Shown here: positions 28,347-35,763 of the stretch, piece after piece
How positions within the stretch are numbered: position 1 is the first letter of the stretch
How the letters are laid out: each line of letters starts with the position of its first letter
Assembly: GCF_000620765.1 (NCBI RefSeq)
Contig: NZ_JIAK01000011.1
Location: 33,132-97,131, forward strand
Length of the DNA stretch: 64,000 nucleotides
Origin: Desulfovermiculus halophilus DSM 18834
Lineage (GTDB): Bacteria > Desulfobacterota > Desulfovibrionia > Desulfovibrionales > Desulfothermaceae
Direction: 5' to 3'
Position numbers and translations under genes: made by a program
The notes under the pieces: generated by a model
Seen by the model: the letters and a program-made list of their open reading frames with translations, nothing else
Told to the model about the DNA's origin: nothing
The model's database searches: none

Positions 28347-30941
28347 CTATCCCCGGGAGATTTCCCCTGTCCTCATCATGTCCATAAAGGCATGGACCAA
28401 TGCCGGATCGAAATGGGTCCCGGCCCCTTGGGCCAGCTCTTCCAGGGCCTGGTCCACGGGCATGGCTTTCCGGTACGGCCGATCATTGGTCATGGCGTCG
28501 AAGGAATCGACAACAGCCAGGATGCGGCATTCAATTGGGATATCCTCGCCTGCCAGGCCCAATGGATAGCCCGTCCCGTCCCACCGTTCGTGGTGCTTGA
28601 GGATCAAGTCCGCGATCCCGGCCAGATCCTTGGTCGCCAAGGCGATCCGGTAGCCTTTCTCCGGATGCTGGCGCATGATCTTCCATTCCTCCTCGGTCAA
28701 TGGCCCCGGTTTGAACAGGATATGGTCCGGGATGCCCACCTTGCCCAGATCATGCATCTGGGCCAGCAGGTTCAGGTCCGAGAGCTGGGTGGAGGACAGA
28801 CCCGATTTCCGGCCAAGCTCCCGGCACAGGTCCTCCAGCCTGTGCACATGGCCGCTGGTCACAAAGTCCCTTTCCTCCAGGGCGGCCATCAAGGCGGTCA
28901 TGATCTGGCTCTGGGTATTGGTGTTCCGATTGAGCTTGTCCCGGTACATGAGATCATCGGCCTGCTTGTAGACCTGGCTCAGGGCCTGCTCCCGGTCCTG
29001 GGCGCAGGCCAGGCCGATGGACAGGCCGAGGGGAACCGTGGGTTGCCATGTCTGATTGTACTCCCCAACCGCCTCTTGAATCCGGTCGATGATCCTGTCT
29101 CCGGCCTCCCGGCTCGTGGTGGGCAGCAGGGCCACAAACTCATCCCCTCCCACTCGGGCCACAATGTCGGATGCGCGGAACGAGCCCTGGATTACCTCGG
29201 CGCAGGACTTGAGATGCCTGTCTCCGTACTCATGCCCCAGGGAGTCGTTGACCAGCTTCAGCCCGTCCAGGTCCATGCAGATGATGGTGATCGGATACTC
29301 TCTGCTTTGTTCCAGACGCTGCAGCTCTGCCTCCAGAAAGGCCCGGTTGTGCAGACCGGTCAGTTGATCGTGGAAGCTGAGGTATTGCAGCTCCTGCTCA
29401 TATTGCTTCTGCTCCGTTATGTCCGTCCCGCTGCAGACCACATACTCGACTTCACCCTGCTCATTCAGCTTCGGGGTCTTGACGATGGCCAGCAGCCTGC
29501 GTTCGCCGTGGGCATTGTACAGCCATTCTTCAGCTGTATACGGCCTTCGGGTGGCGTAGACCTCCAGGTTGCTCCGCCGGCAGACCTCTGTTTCCTCCGG
29601 GCTCAAAACCCGGTCTATGGGCTGAAACTCCATCACCGTCTTGTCCAGACCGACAAAATCGGCATGGGCCTGATTCACGGCCCCATAGGTGGCTTCGTCC
29701 GGCAGATACCACAGCTGCGTGGGGATGCAGTCCAGGAGGACCGATTTCTCCTCATTCTTTTGGCGCAGGGCCTCCTCCGCCTGTTTATGGGTGGTTATAT
29801 CCCGGACATACTCGACGATGTACTTCGGCTGGCCGGTCGCATCAAACAGGGGCTGGGCGTAGATCTCCGCCGTTCCACCGGCTGATCCCTGATGATCAAA
29901 AGCCATTGTCTTCATCTCCATCCGGTGTGTCTCCAGGGCCCGGGTCGCAGGACAGCAGGAACACAGCTCAGCCCGGTCATGGAACACCTGATAACAGGTC
30001 TTCCCCTCCAATGGCCGTTTGAGGTGATACCATTCCTCCATCGTTTGGTTGACCTTTATGATCCGAAAATCGCGGTCCAGCACACAGACCCCGTCCTGAA
30101 TGGTATCCAGAACCGTATCCAAGAACCGGTAGTTCTCTTCCAACTCCCGTACGACCTTTTTCCGCTCCGTCTCGTCCTGAATCATGGACAGCATCAGCTC
30201 CTGCCCGTCCAGGACGATCTTCTCCGCGGACCACAGGGCTTCCACCATCCGCCCCTGCTTGGTCCGAAACACAATCGGCTGGTCCTTGAAATATCCCCGG
30301 GACTGCATTGTGCCCACGATCCGGTCCCGTTCACCTGGATCGCCCCATATGCCCACCTCTTTGGAGTTCCGGCCGATCATCTCCTCCCTGTCCCAGCCGA
30401 GCATCTCCACCCACCGATCATTGACGTCCACAAACCTGCCGGTCTGGATCTCGGAAATCACCTGGGGCGCCGGGCTGGAACGAAACGCCTTGAAAAACCG
30501 TTCCTCGCTGGAGCGCAGCGCATCTTCGGCCAGTTTCCGCCTGCTGATATCAATAGCGATACCCTGATAGCAGACCCGGCCCTGGTCATCCTGAACCGCC
30601 CGGACATTCTCCGCCACCCAGAGCACGGAGCCGTCAGGCCTGCAGAGCCTGTATTCATAGTCGACAACATACCCGCACAGCTCCAGCCGGCGCTTGAACC
30701 TTTCCCTTTCCTCCGGCCCGGCGTAGATCTGGGAGGCTATGTCTGTTACCGACTCGATCAATTCTCGGGGAGAGCTGTAGCCGCACATCTCGGCCCAGGC
30801 CGGATTCGCGGAAACGAACCGGCCTTCGGGGGTGGAGCGGAAGATACCGACCGGGGCATTCCAGAACATCTCCTGAAACTCCTCGAAGCTCCGGGCAAAC
30901 GGATATACGGTGGTGCTCTTCCCAGACCATGACGACTGCAT
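28347..30941 (-). CDS. Multi-PAS GGDEF/HD-GYP cyclic-di-GMP protein
   Basis: 864 residues. Four PAS-type sensors in series (about residues 20-140, 145-265, 275-390, 400-520; the third contains the cysteine-rich CSCCPATRALET), then GGDEF (about 525-675) and HD-GYP (about 685-855). The cyclase site VGGDEFVALLP is intact and preceded by the RASD inhibitory site; the HD-GYP has HDLGKVGIPDHIL and HHERWDGTGYP. It could both make and degrade c-di-GMP. The ATG at 30941 with CTGGAG upstream is preferred to a TTG at 30977. It probably senses redox or a ligand. Confidence 0.92.
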   Translation of the reverse strand: MQSSWSGKSTTVYPFARSFEEFQEMFWNAPVGIFRSTPEGRFVSANPAWAEMCGYSSPRELIESVTDIASQIYAGPEERERFKRRLELCGYVVDYEYRLCRPDGSVLWVAENVRAVQDDQGRVCYQGIAIDISRRKLAEDALRSSEERFFKAFRSSPAPQVISEIQTGRFVDVNDRWVEMLGWDREEMIGRNSKEVGIWGDPGERDRIVGTMQSRGYFKDQPIVFRTKQGRMVEALWSAEKIVLDGQELMLSMIQDETERKKVVRELEENYRFLDTVLDTIQDGVCVLDRDFRIIKVNQTMEEWYHLKRPLEGKTCYQVFHDRAELCSCCPATRALETHRMEMKTMAFDHQGSAGGTAEIYAQPLFDATGQPKYIVEYVRDITTHKQAEEALRQKNEEKSVLLDCIPTQLWYLPDEATYGAVNQAHADFVGLDKTVMEFQPIDRVLSPEETEVCRRSNLEVYATRRPYTAEEWLYNAHGERRLLAIVKTPKLNEQGEVEYVVCSGTDITEQKQYEQELQYLSFHDQLTGLHNRAFLEAELQRLEQSREYPITIICMDLDGLKLVNDSLGHEYGDRHLKSCAEVIQGSFRASDIVARVGGDEFVALLPTTSREAGDRIIDRIQEAVGEYNQTWQPTVPLGLSIGLACAQDREQALSQVYKQADDLMYRDKLNRNTNTQSQIMTALMAALEERDFVTSGHVHRLEDLCRELGRKSGLSSTQLSDLNLLAQMHDLGKVGIPDHILFKPGPLTEEEWKIMRQHPEKGYRIALATKDLAGIADLILKHHERWDGTGYPLGLAGEDIPIECRILAVVDSFDAMTNDRPYRKAMPVDQALEELAQGAGTHFDPALVHAFMDMMRTGEISRG

Positions 30942-31096
30942 ACAAGACTCCAGATCCCGCGGTATCACCGAGGACAATCAGTTCGTTTCATTTTGTATTC
31001 TTCCCTGCTGCCTCAGCAGTCCGGCAGTATTTGTACAGGGGGCCTTTCCAGCGAGGTGCTGAAGGCCTCCTGATCCCGACGTGTTTGATAATTTTG

Positions 31097-31377
31097 GCTC
31101 TTCGACACAGAAAGTGGAATTGCCTCCATAAGAGTTTGCCGTCTCTTCTGTGTGCCGTGAGCGGCAGGCCCGCACATTTTCTTGGTCCCGCCAAAAGGGG
31201 GAAACCCGGCACTCACGTGTATGATACGCTCAGTCCATCTGAAAACAATGTCCATCATGTGAGTGCCTGGAGGGGGCAGGGATCCCCCTTTGGCGGGGCT
31301 TAGAAAATACCGGGCCGAAAGTGGGCACACAGAAGAGATGGCAAACTCCAAAAATCCACAAGCTACGTCGAAGAACC
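31097..31377. mobile_element. Foldback MITE-like element, full copy B
   Basis: 281 bp, same structure as the copy at 10711, with ends GGCTCTTCGAC and GTCGAAGAACC. It is flanked by a perfect 8-bp duplication ATAATTTT (31089-31096 and 31378-31385), the clearest evidence of transposition. It sits in the 600-bp gap between the PAS-GGDEF gene and tRNA-Thr, where no gene is apparent. Confidence 0.94.
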
Positions 31378-31574
31378 ATAATTTTCGTATCACTCCCAAT
31401 ACGGGATTTATCGCCAACTGTGAGCTAACTGGCTGGTCACCGCCTCGCTGGACAAGGCCCCTGAACTTTGGGAAGGGGGTCTGAACGATTACGTCCGGCA
31501 ACTGGCAAAAAGGGGAGGCAGATCGCCTTGACTTCACCCCAAACCCCTGCTAATCCTGCATTTGCGGCAGTTGA

Positions 31575-31650
31575 GCCGGCGTAGCTCAGTCGGTAGAGCA
31601 GCTGATTCGTAATCAGCAGGTCGTCCGTTCAAGTCGGATCGCCGGCTCCA
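31575..31650 (+). tRNA. tRNA-Thr (anticodon CGT)
   Basis: 76 nt including an encoded CCA. Acceptor GCCGGCG/CGCCGGC with T discriminator, D arm GCTC/GAGC, anticodon stem GCTGA/TCAGC with loop TTCGTAA (anticodon CGT), T arm GTCCG/CGGAT with TTCAAGT. It reads ACG threonine codons. It is the integration target of the elements that follow: the sequence from the base just before the anticodon loop onward is repeated at 34059. Confidence 0.96.
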
Positions 31651-31823
31651 TACACAACAAAGGCGGGATGAGTCCCGCCTTTGTTTTTTTATATTTCCTA
31701 CATTCTATCTGATATTGTGCAACAGCTCAACTTGCCGATCCGCATAAAGCTCTTGATGAGTCCTGGAAGGGAACCGGACTTTTCGGGGGCCAGCCTAGGC
31801 CAGGGAAGATATGAAGTCGATAT
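31604..31823. repeat. Direct repeat with att core, left copy
   Basis: 220 bp repeated at 34059-34278 with only about six mismatches. It starts at the last stem base before the anticodon loop of tRNA-Thr and includes the tRNA 3' half, the terminator and about 130 bp beyond. The tRNA part should be the crossover (att) site; the rest is probably a conserved end of the integrating element, present twice because two related elements sit in tandem. Confidence 0.88.
31659..31690 (+). terminator. Rho-independent terminator of tRNA-Thr
   Basis: Stem AAAGGCGGGA/TCCCGCCTTT with loop TGAG, followed by GTTTTTTT. An identical hairpin follows the partial tRNA copy at 34114-34145. Confidence 0.9.
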
Positions 31824-31829
31824 GAATCT

Positions 31830-32084
31830 TCAGTAGTGATACCGGCAGGCAAGGATCCTAATTTCATCCTCTGTGACTTGATAGACCAGGCGGTGTTCCT
31901 TATTGATTCTCCGGGACCAGCAGCCGGACAGCTCATGCCTTAGAGGCTCAGGCTTGCCCCTGCCCTTAAATGGAGACCTCTTGACTTCTTGAATCAGGGC
32001 CACAACCTTCTTGGCCAGCTTCGGGTCCCTGGACATAAACCAGGCCAGGTCTTCAAAGGCATGGTCATCAAATACCAAGCGCAT
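31830..32084 (-). CDS. yoeB: YoeB-family mRNA interferase toxin
   Basis: 84 residues, exactly the length of E. coli YoeB, a ribosome-dependent mRNase. The C-terminal RYHY supplies the catalytic His and Tyr. WSRRINKEHRLVYQV carries the arginine and the family signature, and GKPEPLRHEL the glutamate. It overlaps the antitoxin gene upstream by 17 bp, the normal order. It lies immediately inside the left end of integrative element 1, where it could stabilise the element. Confidence 0.94.
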   Translation of the reverse strand: MRLVFDDHAFEDLAWFMSRDPKLAKKVVALIQEVKRSPFKGRGKPEPLRHELSGCWSRRINKEHRLVYQVTEDEIRILACRYHY

Positions 32085-32292
32085 CCTGAACCTCTTCCCA
32101 GGTCTTGCCGCCGGATCGCTCCTTGGCCTCCAAGAGGCGCTTCCTCATGGCCTCGCTCTGCAAGAGGTACGTGGTATCATCTCTTTCCGGCTCGGCCTTC
32201 TGGACCTCTTCCAAGAGCCTGTGCCATTCATCAATGGGAACCACAACAGCTATCGGGTCCCCGGATTCGTTCACTATGTATTGAATACTCAT
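32068..32292 (-). CDS. yefM: YefM-family antitoxin
   Basis: 74 residues with the Phd/YefM DNA-binding N-terminus (SIQYIVNESGDPIAVVVPIDEWHRLLEEV) and a flexible acidic C-terminus ending TWEEVQDALGI that would wrap the toxin. The start at 32292 has TGGAG seven bases upstream; another ATG lies three bases earlier and a GTG at 32304. It should repress its own operon together with YoeB. Confidence 0.9.
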   Translation of the reverse strand: MSIQYIVNESGDPIAVVVPIDEWHRLLEEVQKAEPERDDTTYLLQSEAMRKRLLEAKERSGGKTWEEVQDALGI

Positions 32293-32335
32293 CATTGACT
32301 CCACTTTACTTCCGAGCCCTTAAGAAACTCACCCA

Positions 32336-32446
32336 TCAGTGGGCCTTGTGCTTCCTGCTCCTGCGCCTGTTACTGATCCAAGTCACAAGAGCCCCTCCGC
32401 ATCCGATCAGGGCAAGAATGCCCATCATTACCGTGAATGCATCCAT
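32336..32446 (-). CDS. 36-residue single-helix membrane protein
   Basis: Reads MDAFTVMMGILALIGCGGAL, then VTWISNRRRSRKHKAH. One membrane helix is followed by a very basic tail. A strong GGGAGGT site precedes the ATG, and it starts 4 bp after the larger small membrane gene ends, so they are co-translated. A clear relative (VTGLDIVIGLLGLVAAIGAF, then LTWRSNKKHRDHKAY) exists in element 2 at 34278. Conservation in both elements argues it is a real gene. Function unknown; small phage or toxin-like membrane peptides look like this. Confidence 0.72.
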   Translation of the reverse strand: MDAFTVMMGILALIGCGGALVTWISNRRRSRKHKAH

Positions 32447-32450
32447 ATCA

Positions 32451-32630
32451 TTACCTCCCGTCAATAAATGACCCCCAAGCAAAGAACCCCGTCGCTGCAA
32501 GCACCCCAAGCACGATAGCCAGTGCAGGAAGTTCCCCTGTCCATAAGGGCTTGATCACGGTTAGCAAGGCCACACCTTTGCTGAGGTCGTAGAGATACCC
32601 GGCTGCATTGTCTTTTTGTTTCTCATTCAT
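32451..32630 (-). CDS. Small two-helix membrane protein of the element (MNEKQKD type)
   Basis: 59 residues starting MNEKQKDNAAGYLYDLSKG, with two hydrophobic helices (about residues 18-34 and 38-54). It begins 10 bp downstream of the integrase stop. A paralogue starting MNEKQKDSLAKFAYDLARI lies in element 2 (34479). The pattern of an N-terminal charged stretch, DLSK and two helices recalls short DUF6722-like proteins, but this is a loose resemblance. The role could be holin-like, accessory to conjugation or defensive; nothing in the sequence decides. Confidence 0.75.
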   Translation of the reverse strand: MNEKQKDNAAGYLYDLSKGVALLTVIKPLWTGELPALAIVLGVLAATGFFAWGSFIDGR

Positions 32631-32640
32631 ACCCACACCT

Positions 32641-33849
32641 TCACCCCTGGGCTTGTCGGATGTCAATAACCTTGCCGTTGTTGTCCACCTTCCCGGCCAG
32701 GATCTGTTCCAGCTCTGCTTCCCAAGCCTCCAGGGCCTGGCGTTTCTCCGCATCGTATGTATGCCGGTCATAGATCCCGCCCACTGTCCTGTCCTTGTGG
32801 TTCAGGATCTTGTCCACCACCAGGCGGTTGAACCCAAGCTCTGATATGATGGTGGCCGCCGTCCTTCGCAGATCATGCGGGGTTGTGCGGGGAAGGCCTG
32901 AACCCTTCAGAGCCTTTCTCAGCCCCTGGGCCAGGGCATAGGTGGATATGGGGCCGCTGGTCTGTGGTGAGGGGAATATCCACTTGCTGCTGGAAAAAGA
33001 CCTGGCCACCTTGATCATGGACAGGACTTCATCAGTCAAAGGCACTCGCTGGGCAACCCCGTTCTTGGATCTTTCCTTTGGGATAGTCCACATCCGTTCC
33101 TGCCAGTCGATTTCATCAGTGGTCATCTGGCGAACTTCTCCGGGCCGCTGCGCGGTTCTAAGGATGAGCTCCAGGGCCATCCTGGTGCTGATCCACAGGG
33201 GCTGATCATTCAGGAGCTGGTGAAGCGTTTTGATCTCCGGCCTGGTCAAAACCCGATCCCGTGATTCTTCGGCTTCCATCTTGATCCTCGTTGCTGGTGA
33301 AGCATCCAGTACCCCACGTTCCAGGGCGAAATTGAACATTCTGGATATGACGGCGAAAGTCCTGTTCGCCGTTACCATAGAGCCCCGGTCCTTGATCAGA
33401 TCCAGGACATAGATAATATCCCGCCGCCGAACTTCAGAAACCTTCTTGTCTCCGAGGACCGGCTTTACGTCTTTCTCCAGAAGGCGTTGATCCTCTTTCC
33501 AAGACTTCTTGTTCGGCCTGGCCCATCTGTGTAGATACTCTTCAATGAACTCGGCCACAGTAGGGGTTGATTTCCACGCCTCCTGCGCCCACTTCTTGGC
33601 CTCAACTGGATCTTCGCCACGGTCTCTGGCCGCCTTGGCTTTACCCGCCTCTTCGCGAGCTTTGGCCAGAGACATTTCCGGGAAGACCCCAAGTGTCAGC
33701 CGCTTGAGTTTTCCGTTCACCCGATACACATAACAAAATGATTTCTTGCCAGACGGAGAAACTCGAACAATAAGCCCGCCCTCATCGGATACCTGATACC
33801 TCTCATGGCCAGGTTTTAATGCCTCGATCTGCTTCACAGTCAGGGCCAT
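32641..33849 (-). CDS. int: P4-type tyrosine integrase
   Basis: 402 residues from the ATG with a GAGGTG site; a longer reading from 33891 lacks one. The N-terminal arm-binding domain (DUF4102; LTVKQIEALKPGHERYQVSD and KRLTLGVFPEMSLAKAREEA) is followed by the core-binding domain and a catalytic domain with AQRPGEVRQM (first Arg), TPHDLRRTAAT (HxxR), LNHKD and the nucleophile region GGIYDRHTYDAEKR. P4-like integrases typically use tRNA 3' ends. The gene reads away from the right-hand att copy and towards the cargo. Confidence 0.95.
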   Translation of the reverse strand: MALTVKQIEALKPGHERYQVSDEGGLIVRVSPSGKKSFCYVYRVNGKLKRLTLGVFPEMSLAKAREEAGKAKAARDRGEDPVEAKKWAQEAWKSTPTVAEFIEEYLHRWARPNKKSWKEDQRLLEKDVKPVLGDKKVSEVRRRDIIYVLDLIKDRGSMVTANRTFAVISRMFNFALERGVLDASPATRIKMEAEESRDRVLTRPEIKTLHQLLNDQPLWISTRMALELILRTAQRPGEVRQMTTDEIDWQERMWTIPKERSKNGVAQRVPLTDEVLSMIKVARSFSSSKWIFPSPQTSGPISTYALAQGLRKALKGSGLPRTTPHDLRRTAATIISELGFNRLVVDKILNHKDRTVGGIYDRHTYDAEKRQALEAWEAELEQILAGKVDNNGKVIDIRQAQG

Positions 33850-34058
33850 CTCACACCTCACTGATCTTTTATCAAAGGGTCGATGGTTCAAGGAAGGCCT
33901 GTTACCCCGGGTAGCTTTTGGGGTATATTTTGGCCTCTTGCTGGCATGATATTTGATAAGATTTCTTAAGACAAGCTGAAAAATTTATTCAGAGAAAAAG
34001 GCATGTTATAGAGGCAAGGTTGATACGGCATGAAACTTGCTTAGACTTAAATGAAACA

Positions 34059-34278
34059 GATTCGTAATCAGCAGGTCGTCCGTTCAAGTCGGATCGCCGG
34101 CTCCATACATAACAAAGGCGGGATGAGTCCCGCCTTTGTTTTTTTATATTTCCCACATTCTATCTGATATTGTGCAACAGCTCAACTTGCCGATCCGCAT
34201 AAAGCTCTTGATGAGTCCGGGAAGGGAACCGGACTTTTCGGGGGCCAGCCTAGGCCAGGGAAGGTATGAGGTCGGTAT
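34059..34278. repeat. Direct repeat with partial tRNA-Thr 3' half, right copy
   Basis: It repeats 31604-31823 at an offset of 2455 bp. It contains the tRNA 3' half (to 34105) and a second copy of the terminator hairpin (34114-34145), but lacks the 5' half of the tRNA, so it is not a functional tRNA. It marks the junction between integrative element 1 and the decayed element 2. Confidence 0.9.
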
Positions 34279-34385
34279 CAGTAGGCCTTGTGGTCCCTGT
34301 GTTTTTTGTTTGACCGCCAGGTCAAGAATGCTCCTATTGCCGCCACCAGGCCCAGCAGGCCAATGACAATATCAAGTCCGGTCAC
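34278..34385 (-). CDS. 35-residue single-helix membrane protein (element 2)
   Basis: GTG-initiated, VTGLDIVIGLLGLVAAIGAF then LTWRSNKKHRDHKAY. It is related to the 36-residue protein of element 1 (shared TW.SN basic tail and HKA ending). It starts 4 bp after the preceding small gene stops. Its stop codon lies on the edge of the 220-bp direct repeat. Ribosome site weak. Confidence 0.6.
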   Translation of the reverse strand: MTGLDIVIGLLGLVAAIGAFLTWRSNKKHRDHKAY

Positions 34386-34389
34386 CGTC

Positions 34390-34482
34390 TTACTTCTTAA
34401 AGTGCTTGGAGTGTTTCACCCAATATACGCCAGCCAGGCCAATACCTATAAGGATGAGGAAAACCACGGTCATTGAATTCAT
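34390..34482 (-). CDS. 30-residue single-helix membrane protein (element 2)
   Basis: Reads MNSMTVVFLILIGIGLAGVY then WVKHSKHFKK: one helix and a lysine-rich tail. Its ATG overlaps the stop of the upstream small gene (ATGA), and a strong AAGGAGG site lies within that gene's end. It has no counterpart in element 1. Too short for confident family assignment; the overlap and ribosome site make translation likely. Confidence 0.6.
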   Translation of the reverse strand: MNSMTVVFLILIGIGLAGVYWVKHSKHFKK

Positions 34483-34673
34483 TGTTTCGCCTCCTTGGAG
34501 TCAAGGGCGTATCCTATCCAGAGAAAGATCAGGACTGCTACCAAGCCCAAAACGGTATTCAAGACTGAAGCCTTTCCGCTTTGAAACAGTGGTGTGATCA
34601 CAGCCACACCCGCTATGATCCTTGCCAAGTCATATGCAAACTTGGCCAGACTGTCTTTTTGTTTCTCATTCAT
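34479..34673 (-). CDS. Small two-helix membrane protein of element 2 (MNEKQKD type)
   Basis: 64 residues, MNEKQKDSLAKFAYDLARI followed by two hydrophobic segments (AGVAVITPLF and VLNTVLGLVAVLIFLWIGYA) and DSKEAKQ. The first seven residues are identical to the element 1 paralogue while the helices have diverged. It is followed by the 30-residue gene with a 4-bp overlap. Function unknown. Confidence 0.72.
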   Translation of the reverse strand: MNEKQKDSLAKFAYDLARIIAGVAVITPLFQSGKASVLNTVLGLVAVLIFLWIGYALDSKEAKQ

Positions 34674-34698
34674 ACTCACACCTTCACCCCTGGGCTTG

Positions 34699-34737
34699 TC
34701 ATATGTCAATCACCTGGCCGTCCTTGTCCGCCTTCCC
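34699..34737 (-). pseudogene. C-terminal remnant of an integrase (element 2)
   Basis: Encodes GKADKDGQVIDI and stop, matching GKVDNNGKVIDI near the end of the intact integrase at 32641. The downstream leader to the MNEKQKD gene is also conserved. The rest of the integrase gene is deleted, so element 2 cannot move by itself. Confidence 0.8.
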
Positions 34738-34809
34738 AAAAATGAACAAGGCAGGCTATAAGAGTGTCGTGCGCGGTATGAAACTTGCTTTCCATCCCGG
34801 CTTTCCGGA

Positions 34810-35763
34810 TCAGCTGTCCTCTCCGGCAATCACCACCCGGTCCCGCCCTGCCTCCTTGGCCCGGTACAATGCTTTGTCCGCCCTGTTGATCAGCTCATCC
34901 ACAGAGTCCCCGCCCACAAGCTCAGCCGCTCCGGCGCTAATGGTGATTGTGTACCCGTTGCTTAAGATATCCAGCCCTGCCAGCTCACTGCGTATCCGCT
35001 GGGCGAAATCCCAGGCCTGCCCGGCTCGGGTATGGGGCAGGCAGACAATGAACTCCTCCCCCCCGAAGCGGGCGGCCAGATCCTCTTCCCGGGTGCCCTT
35101 CTGCAACAGGTCTCCGAGGGCTGCCAGCACCTTGTCCCCAGCCGCATGTCCGAAGGTGTCGTTCACAGCCTTGAAATGATCGATGTCCAGCATGACAACG
35201 GACAGAGGCAGGTGCTGCCTTTGAGCCAGGGAAAACATTTGGCCAAAGCGTTCCTGAAAGAACCTGCGGTTGGCCAGCTTGGTCAACGGATCGGTGCGCA
35301 TCAGCTCCGAGATCCTGGCATTGGCCTCCTCAAGCTCCCGGTTCTTCTTGCTCAGCTCCCGGCCCAGGGTGGAAAGCTCGTTGTTTAAGGCGGACATGCT
35401 CTCCAGGACCTCGTTGTCCGTGCTTCCCAACCGGTCTCCAAGCACGAAATACGTGTTTTGAAAGGCAAACGTATAGCACCGGTACAGCACCTCGGTATAG
35501 CAGATCCGCAGGATCTGGGGCAGAAACGTCTGGCCCTGCATGGACACAATCAGGGAGAAATCCGTATCCTCCAAGGGGCACAAAAGCTCCCCCAAATAGC
35601 GCCCCACCGGCTTGCTGGGCACATACAGGGCCCTGGTCAGGTTGGCGTTGCAGTCGGTGATTACATACTGCTCATCGGTGAGCACAACGATGGTGGTCCC
35701 GGTATGCTCGAAGAAGGACCAGACCAGATCCGGATGCTGGGCCAAGATCTCCTTAATGGTCAT
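34810..35763 (-). CDS. PAS-GGDEF diguanylate cyclase
   Basis: 317 residues. An N-terminal PAS-like sensor (about residues 5-105; FFEHTGTTIVVLTDEQYVIT), a coiled coil (about 120-155; LGRELSKKNRELEEANARIS) and a GGDEF domain with the active FGGEEFIVCLP. A REED inhibitory (I) site stands five residues before it, so it should be a feedback-controlled c-di-GMP synthase. Its ATG overlaps the stop of the B12-domain gene (TAATG), implying translational coupling. The sensor has no obvious cofactor residues. Confidence 0.93.
   Translation of the reverse strand: MTIKEILAQHPDLVWSFFEHTGTTIVVLTDEQYVITDCNANLTRALYVPSKPVGRYLGELLCPLEDTDFSLIVSMQGQTFLPQILRICYTEVLYRCYTFAFQNTYFVLGDRLGSTDNEVLESMSALNNELSTLGRELSKKNRELEEANARISELMRTDPLTKLANRRFFQERFGQMFSLAQRQHLPLSVVMLDIDHFKAVNDTFGHAAGDKVLAALGDLLQKGTREEDLAARFGGEEFIVCLPHTRAGQAWDFAQRIRSELAGLDILSNGYTITISAGAAELVGGDSVDELINRADKALYRAKEAGRDRVVIAGEDS

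Larger units (their letters stand above)
31604..34058. mobile_element. Integrative element 1 in tRNA-Thr (2455 bp)
   Basis: Bounded by the 220-bp direct repeats, it carries a YoeB/YefM toxin-antitoxin pair, two very small membrane proteins and a tyrosine integrase, all on the minus strand. Its size is far below usual genomic islands. The tRNA gene is kept intact on the left and its 3' half is repeated on the right, as expected for integrases that cross over at the anticodon loop. No replication or structural phage gene is present. Confidence 0.85.
34059..34800. mobile_element. Decayed integrative element 2, tandem to element 1
   Basis: It begins with the second direct repeat and keeps three small membrane genes and the last dozen codons of an integrase homologous to that of element 1. 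Close to its far side it has GGTATGAAACTTGCTT, matching GGCATGAAACTTGCTT that precedes the att copy at the right end of element 1. Most of the integrase and the outer att copy are gone. The right border is approximate. Confidence 0.75.

Noticed and set aside
34059..34105. Second tRNA-Thr gene
   Set aside because: Only the 3' half from the anticodon loop on is present; the 5' half is replaced by unrelated sequence, so it is an att copy and not a tRNA gene.
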